Part shown: positions 1 to 4,927 of the stretch, in pieces
How the letters are laid out: each line of letters opens with the position of its first letter
How positions within the stretch are numbered: position 1 is the stretch's first letter
Translations under genes and position numbers: made by a program
The notes under the pieces: model-generated
Databases searched by the model: none
Told to the model about the DNA's origin: nothing
Seen by the model: the letters and a program-made list of their open reading frames with translations, nothing else
NCBI GenBank assembly: GCA_964654015.1
Contig: CAZZHQ010000120.1
Coordinates: 1-7,397, forward strand
DNA: 7,397 bases
Direction: 5' to 3'
DNA from: JAUUZT01 sp964654015
GTDB taxonomy: Bacteria; Chloroflexota; Dehalococcoidia; GIF9; AB-539-J10

Positions 1-440
1 ACGGAGATGGCGCAGGCCCCTTTGGATGCCAGGGCATCGGCCTTTTTCGAGCCTTCCGTAATCCACAAAGGAACCTGGGGATTTCCTATCGCTTTCTGGG
101 ATCTCGGCGGGCAGTCGAGCCGATTCGAGGAGCCAGTCGGAGACTCGTACTTGACCGGTTTGCCGCGGCCGTTCGTCCGGGGACGGTCAGGCCGGAACTG
201 GAACCCAGCCTCTTTGCCGTCTACCGACCAGAGAGGGATAAGGATACCGGGAGCTCGCTGCTGGGCGGGCGTAAAGCCCAGTTTCTCGAGTTCTGACTTG
301 CCCAGGAGGCTACGGTATCCTCGCTCCTTGATAATGTCGACACTGATTCCGCTCCCCTCAGTGAGATGGCGGGAATGATCGGCGAGGAGCTCCGGGAAAG
401 CCTCTGAAAAGACGGAAATGGCGTCACTTTCTTGGTGCAT
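1..440 (-). CDS. DUF3854 / TOPRIM-like replication protein, N-terminal part (runs off left edge)
   Basis: An open frame starts with ATG at 440 and stays open for 146 codons to the window edge, so the C-terminus is missing. An AGGGGAAG stretch just upstream can serve as ribosome binding site, and the stop of the 112-aa gene lies 22 bp upstream. Visible features are an N-terminal segment with ERGYRS (about residues 39-44), LGFTPAQQR (54-62), GILIPLWSVDG (65-75), a KPVKYESPTGS segment (94-104) and LWITEGSKKADAL (125-137). This order matches DUF3854-domain proteins of phages, plasmids and integrative elements, in which a TOPRIM-like domain begins at the WITEG motif, whose Glu is a catalytic or metal-binding position in TOPRIM folds. 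Such proteins are usually linked to primase/helicase replication functions; this role is family knowledge and inference. The segment looks clearly richer in G+C than the recombinase operon on the right. Confidence 0.82.
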   Translation of the reverse strand, partial: MHQESDAISVFSEAFPELLADHSRHLTEGSGISVDIIKERGYRSLLGKSELEKLGFTPAQQRAPGILIPLWSVDGKEAGFQFRPDRPRTNGRGKPVKYESPTGSSNRLDCPPRSQKAIGNPQVPLWITEGSKKADALASKGACAIS

Positions 441-462
441 GTTCTTCCCCTAACTGGTTTTC

Positions 463-801
463 TTAGCAGCCGCAGTAGCGGTCCACAGACTGGCAAAAGT
501 GAGAAAGCATATCCGCGGTGAACTTTATCGGCGGCACCGGGGGATCGAAGTCCAGGATTCCGACCTCAAGATGGTAGTTCTTTTCAAACCAGTTGGCGAT
601 CTGGGTATCTTGGACTTCGAAGTGCCATATCTTGCTTTTTGTCCTGGCCCAGATATCGAGAAGCTCCTCATCGTGGCGGACGGAGTGATCGGTCGGTAAA
701 GCACGGGTCTTACCAACATCTATCGCTTTCTTGGGCCATAGCTTAGTCCTTCCCGGCCGGGAGACTCTTACAACCACAAATATTCCCTTTATCGGCGACA
801 T
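463..801 (-). CDS. Hypothetical protein, 112 aa
   Basis: The product is not recognised. The start is ATG at 801 because AAGGAGG lies six bases upstream; the frame extends nine codons further, to 828, without a comparable site. The protein begins MSPIKGIFVVVRV and has a hydrophobic beta-like start, a basic segment (RPGRTKLWPKK), then acidic and aromatic stretches (KIWHFEVQDTQIANWFEKNY), a proline-rich PPVPPIKF segment and a Cys-containing tail ending DRYCGC. No signal peptide or membrane segment is obvious. It sits 22 bp upstream of the DUF3854 gene in the same direction, and its start overlaps the end of the preceding 75-aa gene by 59 bp. Position suggests an accessory protein of the replication module of the element; this is inference from context only. 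That it is a real gene is supported by the strong ribosome binding site and operon placement. Confidence 0.68.
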   Translation of the reverse strand: MSPIKGIFVVVRVSRPGRTKLWPKKAIDVGKTRALPTDHSVRHDEELLDIWARTKSKIWHFEVQDTQIANWFEKNYHLEVGILDFDPPVPPIKFTADMLSHFCQSVDRYCGC

Positions 802-970
802 CTTGGCCTCCTTCAACATTAAAATCACTATTATTACCCAGTAATCCTTCTCGCCTGCCTATGGTTACGGCCAGTTCCAGAAGAGTGCGTAGCCTTGTTC
901 TCACCATGGGATTGTTTTCAACCGGCGGCGCTTCCTGTGTCCTTGGGGTATCTTTCTCGCGTAATGTCAT
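743..970 (-). CDS. Small hypothetical protein, 75 aa
   Basis: Product not recognised. The preferred start is ATG at 970, preceded by GTGAGGAAAGCC (GAGG about seven bases away); two upstream ATG codons in frame (at 1003 and 988) lack a better site. The N-terminus is charged and proline-rich (MTLREKDTPRTQEAPP), followed by a likely amphipathic helix with RTRLRTLLELAVTIGRREGLLG. The last 19 codons overlap the beginning of the 112-aa gene in another frame, so the C-terminal tail is constrained by, or a by-product of, that gene. It lies 35 bp downstream of the ribbon-helix-helix gene on the same strand, consistent with one leftward operon. The helix looks protein-like, but the gene is short and overlapped, so this call is tentative. 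Confidence 0.5.
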   Translation of the reverse strand: MTLREKDTPRTQEAPPVENNPMVRTRLRTLLELAVTIGRREGLLGNNSDFNVEGGQDVADKGNICGCKSLPAGKD

Positions 971-1005
971 GGCTTTCCTCACAGGCATGAGTATTATTGT
1001 CACTG

Positions 1006-1194
1006 CTAGTGGTTAACCGTATTACTATCAGGAGGTATAAAAAAATAGCGGGCTACCGCGCGTCTCACCAGGGTGCTGACATCGGTCCGCTCCATCGCGG
1101 CTATCTTTTTCAGCTCTTTGTAGTCGTCCCGTGGAAACAACACCCTGATGGAAACCTTATTCTGTCTCGGCGTATTAGGCTTACAAGTATCCAT
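1006..1194 (-). CDS. Ribbon-helix-helix (CopG/Arc-type) DNA-binding protein, 62 aa
   Basis: The ATG at 1194 is preceded by AGGAGGAAATC, an excellent ribosome binding site. The protein has a short basic N-terminus and then the pattern of a ribbon-helix-helix fold: a beta strand NKVSIRVLFP (about residues 12-21), helix 1 DDYKELKKIAAME (23-35), a turn with TDVS, and helix 2 STLVRRAVARYFF (40-52). Members of this fold bind DNA as dimers through the paired strands and often repress their own promoter; plasmid and phage examples include CopG, ParG and Arc. The gene is first in the leftward operon, and its promoter region carries GTAATATC repeats and a palindrome over the -35 box, so autoregulation is plausible. 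It could also act on recombination or partition. The fold assignment is firm, the exact role is inference. Confidence 0.78.
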   Translation of the reverse strand: MDTCKPNTPRQNKVSIRVLFPRDDYKELKKIAAMERTDVSTLVRRAVARYFFIPPDSNTVNH

Positions 1195-1215
1195 GATTTC
1201 CTCCTGCGCTATATA

Positions 1216-1296
1216 GTAACGATATTACGATTGCATGACCGCCTTGTCAAGGCAGTAATGTCGCTCTGATATTACCACAAACAAGGCTGATATTAC
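1216..1296. repeat. Operator-like GATATTAC repeats
   Basis: GATATTAC occurs three times on the plus strand, at 1221-1228, 1268-1275 and 1289-1296. The first is the right half of an inverted repeat GTAA-CGATA-TTAC (1216-1228) that overlaps the -10 box of the leftward promoter; the other two lie upstream of its -35 box. Short repeats in and upstream of a promoter are typical binding sites for a ribbon-helix-helix or XRE repressor. Which protein binds is not shown by the sequence. Confidence 0.55.
1222..1250 (-). promoter_or_regulatory. Leftward sigma-70-type promoter for the ribbon-helix-helix operon
   Basis: On the minus strand TTGACA (1250-1245), a 17-bp spacer and TAATAT (1227-1222) form a near-perfect consensus promoter, about 28 bp upstream of the gene start at 1194. 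The -35 box lies within the palindrome CCTTGTCAAGG (1242-1252), and the -10 box overlaps one GATATTAC repeat and the palindrome GTAA-N5-TTAC (1216-1228). Confidence 0.8.
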
Positions 1297-1343
1297 GCTC
1301 ATAGCTTCCTTGAACTACCTATAAATAAGGTGACAAGGAGTGC

Positions 1344-1372
1344 TTGACAAGCCTGTTTAGTGGTGATATGAT
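1344..1372 (+). promoter_or_regulatory. Rightward sigma-70-type promoter for the repressor operon
   Basis: TTGACA (1344-1349), a 17-bp spacer and TATGAT (1367-1372) give a strong promoter about 40 bp upstream of the XRE gene start at 1411. The -35 box is inside the perfect palindrome GCTTGACAAGC (1342-1352). The -10 box is inside the inverted repeat at 1361-1377. Confidence 0.8.
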
Positions 1373-1377
1373 TACCA
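1361..1377. promoter_or_regulatory. Candidate repressor operator over the -10 box
   Basis: TGGTGAT-ATG-ATTACCA is an inverted repeat with 7-bp arms, 6 of 7 positions symmetric, centred on the -10 region of the promoter for the XRE gene. The same ATTACCA half-site recurs at 1271-1277, next to the leftward promoter. A site like this would let the XRE protein repress its own operon. This is inferred from symmetry and position. Confidence 0.5.
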
Positions 1378-1410
1378 TAGTGCACAGTATTCTGAGAGGA
1401 GAAAACAGTA

Positions 1411-1818
1411 ATGACAGTAACCCTGGCCCAGTTGACCAGAGCCGCCCGAAGACGCTTGGGTGATATGACGCAAGGCGACCTTGGTAAGGCAGCCGGCACA
1501 AGCCTGGAAAATGTAACCGCTATTGAGAACGGACGTAACCTTCAACCCAGCCCAGAACTTATTGCCGGTCTTTCCTCAGCGCTGGATCTGCCGGTGGAAG
1601 ATATCTATGCGGCCATAGCCGGCACCCTCGATGATTATCCCTGGGAAAAGCCGAGGGATATCGATCTGAAGGACGCCGAACTGGAGCTGATGTTCCGGCA
1701 GGTAGACAGCCTGCTGGAGGGGGAGCCAAAGGATCGGGTGAAGTCCTTCATCCGTTTTACCCTCAATGAAGAAAGACGGAGACGGAAGCAGGAAAAGGAA
1801 GAAAAGCAGAAGAAGTAG
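1411..1818 (+). CDS. XRE-family repressor (ImmR-like), 135 aa
   Basis: ATG at 1411 is preceded by AGAGGAG with about nine bases of spacing. Residues 5-60 form a Cro/CI-type helix-turn-helix: RAARRRLG, then MTQGDLGKAAG (helices 2-3), SLENVTAIENGR (recognition helix) and a helix through SSALDLPVEDIYAAI. The C-terminal half has an acidic linker, a helical segment ELELMFRQVDSLL and PKDRVKSFIRFTL, and ends in a very basic charged tail. HTH proteins of this size paired with a downstream ImmA-type protein keep integrative elements and prophages silent, as ImmR does in ICEBs1. The gene is first in a three-gene operon with the ImmA-like and recombinase genes and diverges from the ribbon-helix-helix operon. 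Autoregulation is likely given the inverted repeat over its -10 box. The HTH family is certain; the ImmR-like role rests on gene order. Confidence 0.85.
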   Translation: MTVTLAQLTRAARRRLGDMTQGDLGKAAGTSLENVTAIENGRNLQPSPELIAGLSSALDLPVEDIYAAIAGTLDDYPWEKPRDIDLKDAELELMFRQVDSLLEGEPKDRVKSFIRFTLNEERRRRKQEKEEKQKK

Positions 1819-1852
1819 CGTACAATGAATTGCGAGACGATGGAGATTGAGA

Positions 1853-2344
1853 ATGAGCAGGCTGGCAGCAGAGAAAGCGAGAGAACTACACAAACGTCAC
1901 CCGAATATATCTATACCGGTGGATATGGAGAAGATGGCGGAAGCGGAGGGTTGTGAATTGATTGACTGGCCCTTTCTTAAGCCAGTCAAGGAGGTCAAGC
2001 AAGGTCGCTGGATCGGTATTGCACAAGGGATAGGGGCGAGAGAAAGGCGACACCTGATTGCTCATGCTCTGGCGCATCATCTGCTGCACTGCGGTAATCA
2101 GCTTTCTTTTCACTCCCAGCAGCAGGAAATGCCGGCAAGGCAGGAGCGTGAGGCGGAAGCATGCGCGGCTCATATCTTGATGCCCGGGGCGGAGATGGAC
2201 AGGGTAATCGACCTATCAGTCTGGGAGATCGCTGAGTATTTTGGAGTGCCTGAGGAGCTCGCGTGCCAGAGAATCGGTGAATTTGCTACTGAGGAAGAAG
2301 TCTATCATTGGCAAATGACGAGAGAAGATAAGTTCATTGTATAG
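1853..2344 (+). CDS. ImmA/IrrE-type protein with altered HEXXH (HALAH), 163 aa
   Basis: The preferred start is ATG at 1853, with GGAG seven bases upstream; a TTG two codons earlier is too close to that site. The gene begins 34 bp after the repressor gene. The layout is that of Peptidase_M78 (ImmA/IrrE): an N-terminal helix, IPVDMEKMAEAEGCEL (about 22-37), a strand with GRWIGIAQGIGARERR, then HLIAHALAHHLLH (67-79), then QEREAEACAAHILMP (97-111), where the third zinc ligand Glu lies, followed by a helical domain. In active members the core reads HELGH and the Glu is the general base; here that residue is Ala (residue 72), while both His are kept. The relatives cut an XRE repressor of the same operon on induction, or act as regulators (IrrE/PprI). 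The protein may therefore be a zinc-binding sensor or binding partner without protease activity, or use another residue. Family assignment is strong; activity is open. Confidence 0.85.
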   Translation: MSRLAAEKARELHKRHPNISIPVDMEKMAEAEGCELIDWPFLKPVKEVKQGRWIGIAQGIGARERRHLIAHALAHHLLHCGNQLSFHSQQQEMPARQEREAEACAAHILMPGAEMDRVIDLSVWEIAEYFGVPEELACQRIGEFATEEEVYHWQMTREDKFIV

Positions 2345-2365
2345 ATTCACGTCAGGAGGGATCGT

Positions 2366-3877
2366 ATGTCTAAGGAAACCGGTGGTAAACAGTTACGATG
2401 CTGTGTGTATGCCCGGGTGTCTACCGATGAGCAAGCGGAGAGAGACCTTTCTATCCCTTTTCAACTAGAGAGGTGTCGCTATCATGCCCAGGGTAAGGGG
2501 TGGGAAGTAGTCAGTGAGTATGTTGATGCTGGCGAGAGCGCCAGAACAGATAAGAGACCGCAATTCCAAAAGATGATCGGGGCAGCCAGGACTAAAGCTT
2601 TTGATATTATCCTGGTACACAAGTTTGACAGGTTTGCTCGTAATGACTATGACTTTATTGTCTATGAGAAGGAGCTTGAGGACCTGGGGATAACTGTAGA
2701 GAGTGTTAGCGAGCCGGGTGATGCCTCTACTCCAGCCGGCTATATCAGCCGCAGGATGATGCAAGTAATAAGCACCTGGTATTCCAAGAACCTTGCTATC
2801 GAAGTCAAGAAGGGCCTACAAAAGAAGGTAGAGAATGGCGGCTGGCCTAAACAGGCACCTTTCGGCTATATCAACAAACATGACAAGACTTCGGCCTGGA
2901 TAGAAGTTGACTCCAAGAATGGGCTGTTTGTAGCCGAGGCTTTCAAAGAGATGGCAATCGGGAAGTGGACATTGCAGAACTGGGCAGAGGAAGCATATTC
3001 AAGAGGCTATCGAAGTAAGTACGGCAACCAGATAGCGAGGTCAAAGTGGAGTGATATCTTCCATAACCGTTTCTACCTTGGAGAGACTTGGGTCAGAAAA
3101 GGTGACGTGCCAATTAAAGGGGCTCATAAACCACTGGTAGATGAAGATACTTTTACTCAAGTCCAGCAGGTCTTAAGACAGCATGATAAGAATAAGCAGC
3201 GTACTAAACGGCATAAGTATCTATTGCGTGGGTTAGTGCATTCTATGGATGCTGACAGTTCCTGCTGGGCAGAGACAAATAATAAGAAAAACATAAGCTA
3301 CTACCGCAGTCGTAAGAAGGTAAATGGCAGCCAGGTCTTCTATAACAGCCGAGATATCGAGGATCAGCTCCCTGCTATCTTCAAGGACATTACAATCACT
3401 AAGAAAGCCCGCCAGAATCTACGCAAAGAGCTAATAGCTCTATTTGAAGCAGAAGTCAGCGGTGACGGTGAGCTAAAGAAAGCGGAAACTCGGTTAGCCA
3501 AGCTGGAAAGGATGGGAAAGAACCTGCAGCGACTGGTAATTGAGGAGCAAATATCATTTGAAGATTTTAAGGAGCATCGCTCACAGATTGAGGCTGAGAG
3601 ATCAAGGCTTAAAAACACGGTTGACTCTATCAGACAACGACAGCATCTAGTGCAAGCCGACTTTGAAGTCGCTCTTGAGCTGGCTACCCAGCTAGACTTT
3701 CTCTTTGAAAAAGGTACTTTTGATGAGCGGCGATTAATCTGTGAGACAGTGTTTAAGCGTATCTACGTAGAGGAAGGTAGAGTGACTAGGGCGGAACTCA
3801 ACGCGCCTTTCGCTCTTATCGCAGCCAGCGCTAAAGGTTCGGGAGCTGTTACGAGTGGTGGGCCTTGGGCAACTTGA
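2366..3877 (+). CDS. Large serine recombinase (site-specific integrase), 503 aa
   Basis: ATG at 2366 follows AGGAGG with six bases of spacing, 21 bp after the ImmA-like gene. The resolvase/invertase domain spans about residues 11-155, with the nucleophile Ser19 in YARVSTDEQ, the Arg17 next to it and the DRFAR motif at 88-92 (the usual DRLSR position). The recombinase domain (about 160-275) starts with the PFGY motif (165-168) and includes RSKWSDIFHNRFYLGE. The zinc-ribbon region (about 284-335) aligns by YLLRGLVHS and YYRSR but has one Cys instead of the usual two CXXC-like pairs. A coiled coil (about 365-430) and a short C-terminal segment follow. Such enzymes integrate and excise phages, ICEs and genomic islands between attP and attB. 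The last residues PWAT are encoded by DNA that in another frame reads as a transposase end, so the gene probably ends at an integration junction. Being downstream of the repressor gene, it is likely co-transcribed with it. Confidence 0.93.
   Translation: MSKETGGKQLRCCVYARVSTDEQAERDLSIPFQLERCRYHAQGKGWEVVSEYVDAGESARTDKRPQFQKMIGAARTKAFDIILVHKFDRFARNDYDFIVYEKELEDLGITVESVSEPGDASTPAGYISRRMMQVISTWYSKNLAIEVKKGLQKKVENGGWPKQAPFGYINKHDKTSAWIEVDSKNGLFVAEAFKEMAIGKWTLQNWAEEAYSRGYRSKYGNQIARSKWSDIFHNRFYLGETWVRKGDVPIKGAHKPLVDEDTFTQVQQVLRQHDKNKQRTKRHKYLLRGLVHSMDADSSCWAETNNKKNISYYRSRKKVNGSQVFYNSRDIEDQLPAIFKDITITKKARQNLRKELIALFEAEVSGDGELKKAETRLAKLERMGKNLQRLVIEEQISFEDFKEHRSQIEAERSRLKNTVDSIRQRQHLVQADFEVALELATQLDFLFEKGTFDERRLICETVFKRIYVEEGRVTRAELNAPFALIAASAKGSGAVTSGGPWAT
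3850..3870. other. Candidate attachment junction (attL/attR) of the serine recombinase element
   Basis: Recombinase-type sequence (ending about GSGAVTSGG) switches to IS3 transposase sequence within this short stretch. Large serine integrases usually lie next to their attachment site, so the switch may be the crossover point, with the IS gene as the original target. No partner copy is in the window, and the core dinucleotide cannot be fixed. Confidence 0.35.
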
Positions 3878-3918
3878 CTCCCAAGGAGTTCGCCGAGGCT
3901 GCTGGAGTGGTTAGATGA
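3862..3918 (+). pseudogene. IS3-family transposase (OrfB) 3'-end remnant
   Basis: In the frame beginning at 3862 the DNA encodes ALGNLTPKEFAEAAGVVR and then a stop at 3916-3918. This matches the conserved C-terminal end of IS3-family OrfB integrases, which typically read RPHSSLGNLTPxEFA shortly before their stop. Everything upstream of the Leu-Gly is replaced by the serine recombinase gene, whose final four codons and stop overlap the remnant in another frame. About 60 bp further on, an AT/GC-rich segment ending GGGGCAACTCCA (to 3977) could be the right terminal inverted repeat, since IS3-type ends finish in CA; without the left end this is only a guess. The remnant cannot make transposase. 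Confidence 0.65.
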
Positions 3919-4012
3919 AACCGTTAAGAAACCGAAAAAGTCGCATACTACTTGAACCTAAAAAAGGGGCAACTCCATGACGATTTGTTACTCATTATTG
4001 ATTGACTGGATG

Positions 4013-4480
4013 TTATAGATAAAAGTCTCTCAATCTGGGTGCGACCTGGAGAAGATCAAATCCCGTCTCCTCATTCGGAACACGAACCGCGCCTGATTCC
4101 AGTATCTCATATAGAATTGCTTCTCCGACTATCCAAGTAGTCACGCCGGGTCGCAAACAGCCAGTGGTGGTTTTTCCAGACCTTCCTAGTGCAGCATGTA
4201 TGTGTAATATAGGTTTGCCTTGCTCATTTGGAGCAATTACCCCTACGCCGACAATTTCATGTGCACCATCAAGGGGGACTAGCATTGGTTCAGGAGGCAT
4301 TTCATCTGAGCATCGGGGGCCAACCACCACTTGACCATTTTTAATGCCACCAATGATGATAACCTCTCCCATCGAAATCTTCATTTCTTTTGCGAAATCC
4401 TCGATGCAGTCAGGAATGACATCACCATCTTCGAGCCTAATAACGAATACTCGTCCAAAGCGTCCTTCAGATGCTTTCAT
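4013..4480 (-). CDS. PPC/DUF296-domain (PD1-like) DNA-binding protein, 155 aa
   Basis: The start is ATG at 4480, with GGAGG six bases upstream and a promoter just before it; the frame is open 47 codons further upstream to a TTG but without a ribosome binding site. The protein consists of a single PPC (plant and prokaryote conserved, DUF296) domain: a strand GRVFVIRLEDGDVI (about 7-20), a helix EDFAKEMKI, GEVIIIGGIKNGQVVVGP (about 32-49), then HEIVGVGVIAP, and the hallmark HIHAALGR (about 93-100), followed by GCLRPGVTTWIVGEAILYEI, the usual strand-and-loop end. Bacterial and archaeal members are stand-alone trimers of about 140-150 residues, often annotated as DNA-binding, but their role is poorly defined. 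It has the normal length and appears intact. It points away from the 583-aa gene, sharing a 447-bp intergenic region, which allows but does not prove co-regulation. Confidence 0.85.
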   Translation of the reverse strand: MKASEGRFGRVFVIRLEDGDVIPDCIEDFAKEMKISMGEVIIIGGIKNGQVVVGPRCSDEMPPEPMLVPLDGAHEIVGVGVIAPNEQGKPILHIHAALGRSGKTTTGCLRPGVTTWIVGEAILYEILESGAVRVPNEETGFDLLQVAPRLRDFYL

Positions 4481-4511
4481 AGGAGACCTCCCTGATTCTT
4501 CACTAAGGAAT

Positions 4512-4540
4512 ACTTTATGGGTGCATGCTATCTTTGTCAA
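4512..4540 (-). promoter_or_regulatory. Promoter of the PPC-domain gene
   Basis: On the minus strand TTGACA (4540-4535), 17 bp, TAAAGT (4517-4512), about 32 bp upstream of the ATG at 4480. This supports that start over the long upstream extension. The -35 context GCTTGACAAAG resembles the palindromic -35 boxes of the switch region but is not symmetric. Confidence 0.65.
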
Positions 4541-4769
4541 GCTATTTAAGTGTTCCTGGATAGATGGACATAGACAACGGAATATATCAATACCTCTAAT
4601 CGATTGACAACCGTTGCACAATCTGGCATTTTGTTTACAGTAAGAACCGTTCGTAACTTGTCATGCTGATGTTTGTCCAGTGGCAATAGTTTTCACAGTC
4701 AATCCTATCAAAAAGCTTCTAGCAAAGTAAATTAAACACCCTTTGATGTGTCTCCATTATCCCTAACTG

Positions 4770-4798
4770 TTGACATACCTATCATGCCTGACTATACT
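4770..4798 (+). promoter_or_regulatory. Promoter of the 583-aa transglutaminase-like gene
   Basis: TTGACA (4770-4775), a 17-bp spacer and TATACT (4793-4798) make a near-consensus sigma-70-type promoter. A start near 4805 gives a leader of about 120 bases before the ATG at 4928. Confidence 0.72.
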
Positions 4799-4845
4799 CA
4801 AATTATATTACTTTAGAAATACCAACGTGAGTGAGAAGTATTGTA

Positions 4846-4887
4846 CCGGAGCTTCTGGGAAGTTAGAAGATACTCTAAAAGCTTCGG
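4846..4887 (+). promoter_or_regulatory. Inverted repeat in the leader, with two alternative pairings
   Basis: CCGGAGCTT (4846-4854) can pair with AAGCTTCGG (4879-4887) over nine positions with one G-U. CTTCT (4852-4856) can instead pair with AGAAG (4865-4869), and the two pairings share CTT. No T-run follows, so it is not a plain terminator, and it matches no riboswitch class I recognise. Confidence 0.35.
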
Positions 4888-4927
4888 CCCGGATAATGGT
4901 TTTCACAAATAGAATAGGATAGATAGG

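Larger units (their letters stand above)
1..3862. mobile_element. One end of an integrated element (prophage- or ICE-like genomic island), left end beyond the window
   Basis: The block has a replication/accessory operon reading left, a divergent control region, and a repressor, ImmA-like and serine-recombinase operon reading right. This is the usual order for an integrative element with its integrase next to one attachment site. No structural, conjugation or cargo genes are within view, so phage, ICE and island cannot be told apart. The right boundary is put near 3862, where transposase-like sequence begins; the left boundary is not in the window. Confidence 0.6.
4481..4927. other. Intergenic region with two divergent promoters and a structured leader
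   Basis: This 447-bp stretch carries the minus-strand promoter of the PPC gene (4512-4540), the plus-strand promoter of the 583-aa gene (4770-4798) and a transcribed leader of about 120 bases with inverted repeats (4846-4887). From 4541 to 4769 I see no convincing gene, RNA or mobile element. The PPC frame continues open upstream to about 4660, with several Cys codons, but without start signals. Confidence 0.6.

Noticed and set aside
7..378. Plus-strand open frame of 123 codons
   Set aside because: It is the antisense of the DUF3854 coding sequence, has no ribosome binding site and reads as low-quality protein.
221..496. Minus-strand 91-codon frame
   Set aside because: Another frame of the same DNA encodes the recognisable DUF3854 motifs; this one is Ser/Arg-rich shadow sequence.
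997..1269. Plus-strand 90-codon frame across the ribbon-helix-helix gene
   Set aside because: Antisense to a clear ribbon-helix-helix protein and covering its promoter; no start signals.
3950..3977. Right terminal inverted repeat of the IS3-type element
   Set aside because: Position and CA end fit, but no left end is present to confirm it, so it is mentioned only in the remnant entry.
4481..4621. Upstream extension of the PPC protein from a TTG at 4621, adding 47 residues with several Cys
   Set aside because: The PPC domain starts right after the ATG at 4480, which has a good ribosome binding site, and a promoter (4512-4540) lies inside the extension. The Cys-rich open stretch is odd but has no start signal.
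4846..4887. Rho-independent terminator
   Set aside because: The hairpin is not followed by a T-run and lies between a promoter and its gene.
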